Notes: generated from the letters alone by a model not told the origin. A DNA stretch of 10,514 nt from Desulfitobacterium sp. (GCA_012799495.1 JAAZLD010000199.1:1-10514); one strand, 5' to 3'. Positions 1 through 7,305 are shown, counted from the first letter of the stretch. Made by a program: numbers and translations.

Positions 1-2
1 GT

Positions 3-173
3 GAATCGGCATTGATTAGAATTCCTTTTGAGGCTTGCCCTCAATGCTCTCAGGCCGGTTATGATCTTTGGGAAACTTTTGTAAGAGGCCGCAAAATCTC
101 TGTACTCCTACAAGATCAACTTCAAAACAAGGTTCAATTATGGCATAAGGATAAGGGGGTTACAACTTATTGA
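3..173 (+). CDS. C-terminal fragment of an unidentified protein (5' end outside window)
   Basis: An open frame enters from the left edge and ends at a TGA at 171-173, giving about 56 visible residues. The fragment has one CPQC pair near residue 13 and a basic, glutamine-rich tail (VRGRKISVLLQDQLQNKVQL). A single CxxC could be half of a zinc ribbon, with the other half upstream, but that is a guess. Its stop codon overlaps the TTG start of mutL by four bases (TTGA), which suggests translational coupling and supports the frame being real. The only possible in-frame start inside the window, TTG at 12, has no Shine-Dalgarno sequence, so this is probably a partial gene. mutS often precedes mutL, but this tail does not look like a MutS C-terminus to me. 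Function unknown. Confidence 0.55.
   Translation, partial: ESALIRIPFEACPQCSQAGYDLWETFVRGRKISVLLQDQLQNKVQLWHKDKGVTTY
153..159 (+). promoter_or_regulatory. Ribosome binding site for mutL
   Basis: The sequence AAGGGGG lies 10 bases upstream of the TTG at 170. It supports TTG initiation inside the end of the preceding gene. The next in-frame ATG comes only around residue 110, after the conserved ATPase motifs, so TTG is effectively the only sensible start. Confidence 0.6.
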
Positions 174-2218
174 CAAGAAACATCCAAATCCTAGATATAC
201 AAGCAGCTAATCAAATTGCCGCTGGGGAAGTAGTTGAAAGACCTGTTTCTGTTGTTAAAGAACTTATCGAAAATTCTCTAGATGCGGGAGCTACTAAAAT
301 CGAAGTGGTCGTTGAGGGAAGTGGAGTAGAACTCATCCGTGTTCAGGATAATGGAGTAGGAATTCCAGCTCAAGAGCTGCCCATCTCTCTTCAACGTCAT
401 GCTACTAGCAAAATTCGTAGTATTGAGGATCTAAATACATTGGGAACCTTGGGCTTCCGTGGAGAAGCTCTCCCTAGTATTGCTTCAGTATCGAAAATGG
501 AAATACTGACTCGCCCTCAAAAGGAAATTTCCGGAGCTCACTTAATTTTTGAAGGAGGAAAAGAGATAGAATTCTTAGAAACTGGTTGTCCTCCAGGTAC
601 TACTGTTATTGTAAAAGATTTATTTTACAATACTCCAGCACGCCGAAAGTTTCTCAAAAGTAAAAATAGGGAATTTGGATTGATCTCTGAATGTATCGGT
701 AAGCTTGCTCTAGCGAGACCAGATGTAGCATTTACTTTAAGGCATCCTAAAACAATTGTCCTTCAGACTCCAGGGAGGGGTCAGCTAATCGATAGTGTGG
801 GAGCTGTTCTAGGCCATAACACCGCAAGACGTCTCCTTGAAATTTCTTATCAGAAAGGAGATTGGGAACTAACAGGCTTTATCAGTCCTCCAGATTTAGT
901 ACGTTCCAGTCGTCAGAGTGAATACTTAATTGTTAACGGTAGGATTATTCGCTCTAGTGTAATTAGCCGGGGAATTTTAGAAGGCTATCATACCTTAATA
1001 CCTAATAAATATTATCCAATAACTGTGTTAAAATTAAAGATGCCCCCTAATCAATATGATGTAAATGTTCATCCTACGAAGATGGAAATCCGTTTTCATG
1101 AGGAAAAAAAGCTATCAGAGTTCATCGCTGAGGGGATTCGCCAGGTACTTATGGCTTCTCATCCTATAACACCTTTTTCAAAAGAATCTCCGCATAGGGA
1201 ATCTCTAGCTAGGGAGGCAAATTTTACTTCTAAGAAGATAAATTCTCAAAAAAAAATGAACTATTCTAAGGAGGTTGGTTTTTCTTGGGGCCTGGCAGGT
1301 ATAAAAGCTCAAGAACCACAGGATATAAATAGAACTCTAGAACCAAATGATTCTTTAATAACCCAGGATTCTATAGAACTTCCAATCCTGCAGAAAAGTA
1401 ACTTAGTTCATACCCCTCAGGAGAGCAAACTAGATAGTAAACCGATAGAGAATGGTTCGCACCTATTAGTTTTTGAGGGTAACCCAGTTCAGATAACTCC
1501 AGAGACTAACACTGTACAGATACCTAAGGACACTAACTTAGCTAATAGAATTCAGGAAAACTCATCTCCTGAAGCTGACAATCTTAATCCTCAAGAGTAC
1601 GTAAGTATTATCCAGGAAGAAGATATCGAGTACAATCCACTTCTTCGGCTCTGTCCTATAGGCCAGATTTTTCAGACTTATATTTTAGCAACAGATGAAG
1701 AAAATCTGGTAGTAATCGATCAGCATGCTGCTCACGAACGGATCAATTATGAAAAGTTGTTTCAAGAGCATCAGAAAAAACCTGGGGACAGCCAAATGCT
1801 CTTAATTCCTACTCCAATAGAACTATCACCTGGGGAAGAAGAAGCTCTTTTAGAATATATCTTAGTACTAAACGAAATGGGCTTTATTCTCGAACATTTT
1901 GGGACAAGAACTTATCTTTTGCGAGGAATCCCTGCTTATAGTGGACCTTATGCTGGGGAAACCCTCTTGCGAGAGTTTCTCGATCATGTTCTGACTAACC
2001 AGATTCCTCCACGAATGGAAGAATTATTGGAAGAATGGATCTATCTTTTAGCCTGTAAAGATTCCATTAAAGCTAAAGACAATCTTAATCCTTTAGAGAT
2101 GGAGCAGTTAATCTTCCAGCTTAGCAAGACTAATAATCCCTACACTTGTCCCCATGGACGGCCCACTATGATTCAGCTTAGTAAGAAAGAGTTTGAAAGA
2201 CGTTTTTATAGGAGTTAA
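170..2218 (+). CDS. mutL: DNA mismatch repair endonuclease MutL
   Basis: MutL couples mismatch recognition by MutS to strand removal. The 682-residue protein has the complete N-terminal GHKL ATPase: ELIENSLDAGAT (31-42), DNGVGI (60-65), GFRGEAL (95-101) and the GTTV...LFYNTPARRKFL motif (143-162), followed by DVNVHPTK (297-304). A low-complexity, probably disordered linker spans roughly 335-485. The C-terminal domain carries the nuclease signature DQHAAHERINYE (517-528), ACKDSIKA (628-635) and CPHGRP (660-665), so this is a nicking MutL of the kind found in bacteria lacking MutH. QMLLIP (542-547) resembles the beta-clamp-binding motif of Bacillus MutL. The TTG start overlaps the previous stop codon, and a methyltransferase gene follows after two bases, so the gene is part of an operon. 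Length is within the family range for Firmicutes. Identification is secure. Confidence 0.98.
   Translation: MTRNIQILDIQAANQIAAGEVVERPVSVVKELIENSLDAGATKIEVVVEGSGVELIRVQDNGVGIPAQELPISLQRHATSKIRSIEDLNTLGTLGFRGEALPSIASVSKMEILTRPQKEISGAHLIFEGGKEIEFLETGCPPGTTVIVKDLFYNTPARRKFLKSKNREFGLISECIGKLALARPDVAFTLRHPKTIVLQTPGRGQLIDSVGAVLGHNTARRLLEISYQKGDWELTGFISPPDLVRSSRQSEYLIVNGRIIRSSVISRGILEGYHTLIPNKYYPITVLKLKMPPNQYDVNVHPTKMEIRFHEEKKLSEFIAEGIRQVLMASHPITPFSKESPHRESLAREANFTSKKINSQKKMNYSKEVGFSWGLAGIKAQEPQDINRTLEPNDSLITQDSIELPILQKSNLVHTPQESKLDSKPIENGSHLLVFEGNPVQITPETNTVQIPKDTNLANRIQENSSPEADNLNPQEYVSIIQEEDIEYNPLLRLCPIGQIFQTYILATDEENLVVIDQHAAHERINYEKLFQEHQKKPGDSQMLLIPTPIELSPGEEEALLEYILVLNEMGFILEHFGTRTYLLRGIPAYSGPYAGETLLREFLDHVLTNQIPPRMEELLEEWIYLLACKDSIKAKDNLNPLEMEQLIFQLSKTNNPYTCPHGRPTMIQLSKKEFERRFYRS
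1487..1540 (+). repeat. Imperfect 27-bp tandem duplication in the mutL linker
   Basis: Two adjacent 9-codon units encode VQITPETNT and VQIPKDTNL (residues 440-457). They share six of nine residues (VQI.., TN) and much of their DNA (CAGATA..C and ACTAAC blocks). The repeat lies in the disordered linker between the ATPase and nuclease domains, where length changes are tolerated. A third, more decayed unit may follow (ANRIQENSS). Confidence 0.4.
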
Positions 2219-2220
2219 GA

Positions 2221-3078
2221 ATGAGAGAATCCAATCTATTGATAAAGATTACTCGCCCAGAAGATCCGGAATTGCAAAGTAAGGCTCGCTGGTTCGCTGG
2301 ACAACCTGGAATAAATTCTTACCTTTCTCTGGCAGAAACTAAATCGGGCTTACAAAATGAAGCTTTCCATGAATCCCGATCTGAAGTTCCCATTTTGCAT
2401 ATAACTCGTAAAGGAACTTACCTCCTAACAGATGAGGAGTCTCTTACTTTTCATCCAAGCATGGCTCTTTTGCGTCTCATGCAAATAATAAGAGGGGAGG
2501 AGGATCGGTTCCTGAAAGCTGTAGCTTTAGAAGAAGGGGATACATTTTTAGATGGAACTTTAGGATTGGGAACTGACGCCTTAATAGCTGCCTTTCAAGT
2601 AGGGGACAGGGGGAAGGTTATTGGGGTGGAATACTCTTCAGTCCTGGCTGCTATAGTAAAAGATGGATTGAATAATTTGGCACTAGGTAAGTTTCCTCCA
2701 GTAAAAAACCCCAAAAAAAGAGAAGCATGGCAAAAGCTTGGGGAAGCTTCCCCCCGAATCAATATTCGATGGGGTAGTCATTATGAAATTCTAGCCCAAA
2801 TGCCTTCCCAATCAGTAGATGTAGTGTATTTTGATCCTATGTTTCGACGTACTCGGGAAGAAAGCGCATCTATCCGTCCTTTACAGGAAATCTCCTATCA
2901 GGAACCCATAAGTTTAAACACTATTGAGGAAGCAAAAAGAGTTGCTAGAAAAAGAATCGTTCTCAAAGAGAGAAAGTTTAGCAAAGAGTTTGACCGTTTG
3001 GGTTTTACCATTGAAGATGGAGGGAAGTATAGCCATATAGATTATGGAATAATTCAGCTAAAGGGGAGCGTAATGTGA
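2221..3078 (+). CDS. RsmJ-like class I SAM-dependent methyltransferase
   Basis: This is a 285-residue Rossmann-fold methyltransferase. Motif I is FLDGTLGLGTDALIAA (109-124), the acidic end of strand 2 is in VIGVEYSSVLAAIVKDGL (133-150, E137), and the catalytic-region motif is VVYFDPMFRR (201-210). These resemble RsmJ (YhiQ/DUF548), which makes m2G1516 in 16S rRNA of Escherichia coli and has a GLGRDA-type motif I, a PVVAALLEDGL-like segment and a DPM motif. The N-terminal 100 residues are less recognisable and may aid substrate binding. AGGAG at 2210-2214, overlapping the end of mutL, gives a 6-base spacing to the ATG. The stop overlaps the miaA start by four bases. An RNA substrate is inferred from family resemblance and from the miaA and hfq neighbours; the exact base is unknown. 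Confidence 0.85.
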   Translation: MRESNLLIKITRPEDPELQSKARWFAGQPGINSYLSLAETKSGLQNEAFHESRSEVPILHITRKGTYLLTDEESLTFHPSMALLRLMQIIRGEEDRFLKAVALEEGDTFLDGTLGLGTDALIAAFQVGDRGKVIGVEYSSVLAAIVKDGLNNLALGKFPPVKNPKKREAWQKLGEASPRINIRWGSHYEILAQMPSQSVDVVYFDPMFRRTREESASIRPLQEISYQEPISLNTIEEAKRVARKRIVLKERKFSKEFDRLGFTIEDGGKYSHIDYGIIQLKGSVM

Positions 3079-4004
3079 AGCCACTAATAATCATCGTGGG
3101 ACCTACAGCCGTAGGAAAGACAGCTTTGGGGGTTGCCTTGGCTCGAACTCTTCAAGGAGAGATTATCTCCGGAGATTCGGTCCAGGTCTACAAAAAATTA
3201 GATATTGGCTCAGCTAAGCCATCTTTAGAGGAACAGGGGGGAATTAGACATCATCTTTTGGATTTTTTGGATCCAGCTGAACCTTTTTCTGTAGCACAGT
3301 TTCAAAATTTAGCTCAAAAAGCTATCCAAGATATTCAAAGTCGTGGTAAGATTCCAATCGTAGTAGGTGGGACAGGGCTTTATATCCGTTCTCTCATCGA
3401 TCCCTTTGACTTTGTGGAAACTGGTTCTGAGACTATCCGTCAATACTGGACTGATTTTTATCAAAAACATGGGAAAGAAGCCCTTCATACAGAATTGGCT
3501 AAAATAGATCCTGTAAGTGCAAAACGCCTCCATCCTAATGATACAGTACGAATAGTTCGTGCCTTAGAGGTTTGCCAACTAACTGGAAAACCTTATTCTC
3601 AGGTAAGGGGGAAAAAGGACACCCAATACCCAAAACTACCCCCTAATATCCTCTATTTAGGACTGAATGCCCCTCGGGAGATCATTTATGAGCGAATTAA
3701 CAAACGTTGTGAAATAATGGTTGAAGAAGGACTTATTGAGGAGGCTCTTAATATCATAAGAGAGGGTTATTCACCTAAAATTAAACCTTTGCAGAGTATT
3801 GGCTATCGCCATGCACTTCTCTATCTTTTTGGCAAAGTAACTTTACCAGAAATGATGAGGATCTTTCAGCGTGATACCCGCCACTTTGCTAAGCGTCAAC
3901 TAACTTGGTTTCGCCGAGATCCGCGGATTACATGGTACAATACTTATGAAGAAGAAATGAAAAATATCTTAGAATCTATAATAGACACTTGCAGTAGGTT
4001 ATAA
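3075..4004 (+). CDS. miaA: tRNA dimethylallyltransferase MiaA
   Basis: MiaA transfers a dimethylallyl group from DMAPP to N6 of A37 in tRNAs reading UNN codons (i6A37), usually followed by MiaB methylthiolation. The 309-residue protein has the P-loop GPTAVGKT (9-16), DSVQVYKKLDIGSAKP (34-49), VVGGTGLYI (96-104), DTVRIVRALEV (156-166), QSIGYR (240-245) and TRHFAKRQLTWFRRD (268-282), all hallmarks in the right order. The usual DSMQVY is DSVQVY here, a mild substitution. The GTG start at 3075 overlaps the upstream TGA (GTGA), with AAGGGGAG at 3061-3068 as ribosome binding site, so translation is probably coupled to the methyltransferase. Full length for the family. Confidence 0.98.
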   Translation: MKPLIIIVGPTAVGKTALGVALARTLQGEIISGDSVQVYKKLDIGSAKPSLEEQGGIRHHLLDFLDPAEPFSVAQFQNLAQKAIQDIQSRGKIPIVVGGTGLYIRSLIDPFDFVETGSETIRQYWTDFYQKHGKEALHTELAKIDPVSAKRLHPNDTVRIVRALEVCQLTGKPYSQVRGKKDTQYPKLPPNILYLGLNAPREIIYERINKRCEIMVEEGLIEEALNIIREGYSPKIKPLQSIGYRHALLYLFGKVTLPEMMRIFQRDTRHFAKRQLTWFRRDPRITWYNTYEEEMKNILESIIDTCSRL

Positions 4005-4017
4005 AGTCGTGTAAAAT
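3989..4017 (+). promoter_or_regulatory. Possible sigma-A promoter for hfq
   Basis: TTGCAG (3989-3994) and TAAAAT (4012-4017) are separated by 17 bases, starting inside the last codons of miaA. The -10 is good, but the -35 matches consensus at only three of six positions, so this is tentative. It would let hfq be transcribed independently of the mutL-miaA operon. AT-rich surroundings make chance matches likely. Confidence 0.35.
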
Positions 4018-4053
4018 GGTAAAATAGAAATAGCTGGTGGTGGAGGGAAAAAA

Positions 4054-4305
4054 ATGAATAAATCGCCCATCAATTTACAAGATACTTTTTTGAACCAAAT
4101 CCGAAAGGAAAATATTCCTGTAACGATCTACTTAGTTAATGGTTTTCAGTTAAAAGGATTAATACGTGGTTTTGATAATTTTACCGTTGTTATAGAGTTT
4201 GAAGGTAAGCAACAAATGGTTTATAAACATGCCATTTCTACTGTTATGCCAATGCGTCCTGTTAATCTATTATCTTCAACAAATACTCCTTCGGTAGAGG
4301 AATAA
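4054..4305 (+). CDS. hfq: RNA-binding protein Hfq
   Basis: Hfq is a hexameric Sm-like RNA chaperone that binds small RNAs and A- or U-rich mRNA segments. The 83-residue protein has the Sm1 region from LQDTFLNQIRKENIPVTIYL through NGFQLKGLIRGFDNFTVVI (8-47). The Sm2 region is QQMVYKHAISTVMP (53-66), including the YKHA motif that lines the proximal U-binding face. The C-terminal tail is short, as is typical of Gram-positive Hfq. GGAGGG at 4042-4047 lies 6 bases before the ATG. Location directly after miaA is the classic synteny. A terminator follows, so hfq closes the first transcription unit. Confidence 0.98.
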   Translation: MNKSPINLQDTFLNQIRKENIPVTIYLVNGFQLKGLIRGFDNFTVVIEFEGKQQMVYKHAISTVMPMRPVNLLSSTNTPSVEE

Positions 4306-4321
4306 GTTAAGATTGATTATG

Positions 4322-4349
4322 AAAGCCTGGTTTTTACACAGGCTTTTTT
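4322..4349 (+). terminator. Rho-independent terminator after hfq
   Basis: An 8-bp perfect stem, AAAGCCTG (4322-4329) with CAGGCTTT (4339-4346), encloses a 9-base loop and runs into a six-T tract (4344-4349). It begins 17 bases after the hfq stop. It should end transcription of the mutL-hfq unit before typA. Confidence 0.88.
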
Positions 4350-4371
4350 CTTGTGTTAATAAAAGGATTTA

Positions 4372-4400
4372 TTGTAGAGATAATATAGAAGTGATATATT
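4372..4400 (+). promoter_or_regulatory. Probable sigma-A promoter for typA
   Basis: TTGTAG (4372-4377) is followed after 17 bases by TATATT (4395-4400), which is preceded by a TG one base upstream (4392-4393), an extended -10. It lies just after the hfq terminator and about 40 bases before typA. The -35 is weak (three of six), which the extended -10 may compensate. Predicted transcription start is near 4407. Confidence 0.6.
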
Positions 4401-4438
4401 TTATAGTGTAGTTCTCAATATGGAAAGGAAAATACTTG

Positions 4439-6271
4439 ATGAAATCTAGAAATCTTCGTAATGTTGCTATTATTGCTCATGTGGATCATGGAAAAACAAC
4501 TTTAGTGGATGCTATGCTCAAAGAGAGTGGCACTTTCCGGTCCAATGAAAATGTTGAAGATCGGGTAATGGACTCTAATGAATTGGAGAGAGAAAGAGGA
4601 ATTACCATTCTCTCAAAAAATACGGCAGTCCATTGGCAAGGTATAAAAATCAATATAGTGGATACTCCAGGTCATGCTGATTTTGGGGGAGAAGTAGAGC
4701 GTGTCCTTAAAATGGTAGATGGAGTATTATTGATCGTTGACTCTTTTGAAGGACCTATGCCTCAAACCCGATTTGTTTTACGAAAAGCTTTAGAATTAAA
4801 ATTATTGCCCATTGTAGTTATCAATAAAATCGATCGACCTGATGCCCGGCCTGCTCAGGTGGTGGATGAGGTCTTAGATCTTTTCATTGAACTCGGAGCT
4901 GATGATGATCAGGTTGATTTTCCTGTAATCTATACATCTGCACGGGATGGGATAGCTGGGCTAGAACCAGATCAAATGGAAGATAATTTAGAGCCTTTAT
5001 TTAAGGTAATCTTGGAGAGAATACCTGCTCCAGTAGTTGATATTGAAGGTCCTATGCAATTATTAGTTACTACCTTAGACCATGATGATTATGTAGGTAA
5101 AATCGTCATCGGAAGAATTGTTCGAGGTAAAATCCACCCAGGTGAATCAGTAGCTTTAATAAAGCGGGATAACAATTTAGAGCGAGCCAAAATAGTAAGA
5201 GTATATACTTTTGAAGGATTAAAAAGGTTTGAGGTACCGGAAGCGAAAGCAGGAGATATTGTTGCTCTTACAGGGCTGACAACAGCCAATATCGGAGAGA
5301 CTGTGGCGGATATCAATGAACCAGAAGCTCTTCCTCAAATTGAAATAGATGAACCTACCTTGACCATGAACTTTATGGTCAATAATAGTCCCTTTGCCGG
5401 CCGGGAAGGAGAATTCGTCACTTCTCGCAGACTAAGGGAACGCCTTTATAAAGAAGTGGAAACTAATGTTAGTCTTCGGGTTGAAGATACTGACTCGGCA
5501 GATATCTTAAAGGTTTCTGGTAGAGGGGAGCTCCATTTATCCATTCTTATAGAAAATATGCGCAGGGAAGGGTATGAGCTACAAGTATCAAAGCCCGATG
5601 TTATTTATAGAACCATTGACGGTGTCAAATGCGAACCTATCGAATATCTAATTTGCGATGTTCCAGAGTCTGCAGTAGGTGCAGTAATTGAACGTTTAGG
5701 TAAAAGTAAAGGCGAAATGGTTAATATGACTAATATTTCGGATACTCAAATAAGACTTGAGTTTAAAGTACCTGCAAGGGGACTTATTGGTTTCCGAGGT
5801 GACTTTTTGACGGAGACCCATGGTGAAGGGATTATGAGTCATGTTTTCCATGGTTACGAACCTTATAAAGGGGATATTCCTGGTCGAGGCAGGGGTGTTT
5901 TGATTGCCCACGAAAATGGAGAAGCTACCACTTACGGACTACACAATGCCCAAGAAAGGGGTACTCTCTTTATTGAACCAGGTACTAAAGTTTATGAAGG
6001 AATGATCGTAGGGGAAAGTAATCGGGAGCAGGATTTAGAAGTAAATGTTGCTAGAAAAAAACATATTACCAATATGCGCTCCAGTACAGCTGAGGAAGCC
6101 TTACGCCTAGAAAAGCCAAGGATTTTTACTTTGGAGCAAGCATTAGAGTTTATTGAAGAAGATGAGTTAGTAGAAATTACTCCAAATAGTATCCGGCTAC
6201 GAAAAAAACTCTTGAATAAAAATGACCGGGTTCGTTACGCAAAATCCTTGTCATCTAATAGCGCAAAATGA
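4439..6271 (+). CDS. typA: Translational GTPase TypA/BipA
   Basis: TypA/BipA is an EF-G/LepA-like GTPase that binds the 70S ribosome, helps 50S assembly and supports growth at low temperature or under stress. The 610-residue protein has G1 AHVDHGKTT (13-21), G2 RGIT (53-56), G3 DTPGH (75-79), G4 NKID (129-132) and G5 SARDG (167-171). Domain II, EF-G-like domains III and V and the BipA-specific C-terminal domain follow; the last contains RGRGVLIAHENGEATTYGL and the conserved KHITNMRSS segment. Length matches the family. The ATG at 4439 was chosen; an in-frame TTG directly before it (4436) would add one residue, and AAAGGA at 4424-4429 has acceptable spacing to either. It has its own promoter and is followed by a 71-base gap. 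No odd residues seen. Confidence 0.98.
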   Translation: MKSRNLRNVAIIAHVDHGKTTLVDAMLKESGTFRSNENVEDRVMDSNELERERGITILSKNTAVHWQGIKINIVDTPGHADFGGEVERVLKMVDGVLLIVDSFEGPMPQTRFVLRKALELKLLPIVVINKIDRPDARPAQVVDEVLDLFIELGADDDQVDFPVIYTSARDGIAGLEPDQMEDNLEPLFKVILERIPAPVVDIEGPMQLLVTTLDHDDYVGKIVIGRIVRGKIHPGESVALIKRDNNLERAKIVRVYTFEGLKRFEVPEAKAGDIVALTGLTTANIGETVADINEPEALPQIEIDEPTLTMNFMVNNSPFAGREGEFVTSRRLRERLYKEVETNVSLRVEDTDSADILKVSGRGELHLSILIENMRREGYELQVSKPDVIYRTIDGVKCEPIEYLICDVPESAVGAVIERLGKSKGEMVNMTNISDTQIRLEFKVPARGLIGFRGDFLTETHGEGIMSHVFHGYEPYKGDIPGRGRGVLIAHENGEATTYGLHNAQERGTLFIEPGTKVYEGMIVGESNREQDLEVNVARKKHITNMRSSTAEEALRLEKPRIFTLEQALEFIEEDELVEITPNSIRLRKKLLNKNDRVRYAKSLSSNSAK

Positions 6272-6285
6272 GATAAATATCCAAC

Positions 6286-6332
6286 ACACCTTTTTTCCGT
6301 CTTCTGCGTATAGTAGTAAAGACGGGAGGTGT
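6286..6332 (+). promoter_or_regulatory. Leader hairpin that can hide the spoVK ribosome binding site
   Basis: In the 71-base gap after typA, CCGTCTT (6297-6303) pairs perfectly with AAGACGG (6319-6325). The stem extends by a T.G and a T-A pair (6295-6296 with 6326-6327), then after a 4-T bulge by ACACC (6286-6290) with GGTGT (6328-6332). The 3' arm contains the complete Shine-Dalgarno sequence GGGAGGTG (6324-6331) of the next gene. No T-run follows the stem, so it is not an intrinsic terminator. The structure is visible by base pairing; its regulatory role is inference. Confidence 0.5.
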
Positions 6333-6342
6333 CTCTAAATTC

Positions 6343-7305
6343 ATGGCAATCCGAATAAAATTTCCTAAGTTGAAAAATCAGCCTCCAATCGTGCAAACTC
6401 CAGTGCCGGTAAAAAGAAGGCTTACGGCTGAAAATCCTTTATCTGAAGGGAAAACTTCTCGTGTAGCTTCCCAAACAGATAAGAATAATGTAGCTGAAAT
6501 TTTAGATGAATTAGAAAGTCTCGTTGGTCTTGAATCTGTTAAAGAGTTGATCCGAGAAATTCAAGCTTATATCGAAATTCAAAGGCGTCGCACTAAAGAG
6601 AAGCTCATTGCCGAACCTTTAGTACTGCATATGATTTTCCGAGGGAACCCTGGAACTGGGAAAACTACCGTGGCACGGCTGATTGGTAGGCTTTTTAAAG
6701 AAATGAATGTTTTGCAAAAAGGACATATTATTGAATGTGAGCGGGCGGATCTAGTGGGAGAGTATATCGGTCACACAGCTCAAAAAACCCGCGAACAAGT
6801 AAAGAAAGCCTTGGGGGGGATTCTTTTTATCGATGAAGCTTATTCCTTGGCTCGTGGTGGAGAAAAAGACTTTGGCAAAGAAGCTATTGATGCTTTAGTC
6901 AAAGCTATGGAAGATCATAAAAATGAATTAATCTTAATTTTGGCAGGTTACCGTCATGAAATGGAGTTCTTCCTCCAAACAAACCCTGGCTTAAGATCCA
7001 GATTTCCTATACATATTGATTTTCCCGATTATACTATTAATGAATTATTGAGTATAGGAGAATCAATGCTTAAAACCCGCCAGTATGAACTCACTCTAGA
7101 AGCACGGGAAGCCTTCCGGCAAATGATTCAAGGGGTGCTAAGTTCCCACCCCTATGCAGGAAATGCTCGTTTAGTTCGGAATATGGTAGAAAAGGCCATT
7201 CGCAAACAAGCAGTTCGTCTCTACCAAAAACCTACATCATCAAGAGAAGAACTCATTAAAATCCTGCCCTCTGACTTAAGTGTAGATGATGATGATCTTA
7301 GGTAG
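6343..7305 (+). CDS. spoVK: SpoVK/CbbX-type AAA+ ATPase (stage V sporulation protein K)
   Basis: This is a single-AAA-domain ATPase of the SpoVK/CbbX family, 320 residues, close to the length of Bacillus SpoVK, which is needed for spore maturation. A poorly conserved, basic and proline-containing N-terminus (1-45) precedes VAEILDELESLVGLESVK (50-67). Key motifs are Walker A GNPGTGKTT (101-109), the pore loop GEYIG (139-143), Walker B ILFIDEA (160-166), the sensor-1 region ILAGY (199-203), arginine-finger segment NPGLRSRF (214-221) and sensor-2 GNARLVRN (273-280). The acidic end (SVDDDDLR) is unusual but short. The ATG at 6343 has GGGAGGTG 11 bases upstream, inside a possible hairpin. hflX and the YnbB-like gene follow in the Bacillus spoVK-ynbA-ynbB order, which supports SpoVK over CbbX. 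The molecular substrate is not known. Confidence 0.88.
   Translation: MAIRIKFPKLKNQPPIVQTPVPVKRRLTAENPLSEGKTSRVASQTDKNNVAEILDELESLVGLESVKELIREIQAYIEIQRRRTKEKLIAEPLVLHMIFRGNPGTGKTTVARLIGRLFKEMNVLQKGHIIECERADLVGEYIGHTAQKTREQVKKALGGILFIDEAYSLARGGEKDFGKEAIDALVKAMEDHKNELILILAGYRHEMEFFLQTNPGLRSRFPIHIDFPDYTINELLSIGESMLKTRQYELTLEAREAFRQMIQGVLSSHPYAGNARLVRNMVEKAIRKQAVRLYQKPTSSREELIKILPSDLSVDDDDLR

Noticed and set aside
3..173. MutS C-terminus
   Set aside because: Expected from gene order, but the CPQC pair and the basic glutamine-rich tail do not match the MutS C-terminal helices I know; left unidentified.
2740..2753. Perfect 14-bp palindrome GGGGAAGCTTCCCC in the methyltransferase gene
   Set aside because: It has no loop, lies within coding sequence (KLGEASP), and a palindrome of this length is expected by chance roughly once in such a window. 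No operator context.
3309..3533. Minus-strand open frame opposite miaA
   Set aside because: No family resemblance, and it lies antisense to a fully conserved gene. The same judgement applies to minus-strand frames at 5089-5316, 5696-5911, 7221-7403, 8320-8538, 10054-10251 and 10172-10366.
4436..4438. TTG as the typA start
   Set aside because: It would add a single residue. The adjacent ATG at 4439 has acceptable ribosome binding site spacing and is the stronger start codon.
6273..6314. Sigma-E promoter for spoVK
   Set aside because: An AT-rich -35-like element (6275-6281) and the CGTATAGT -10-like element are 25 bases apart, far outside the usual spacing.
6286..6332. Intrinsic terminator after typA
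   Set aside because: The T-run lies before the main stem rather than after it, and no T-tract follows on either strand.
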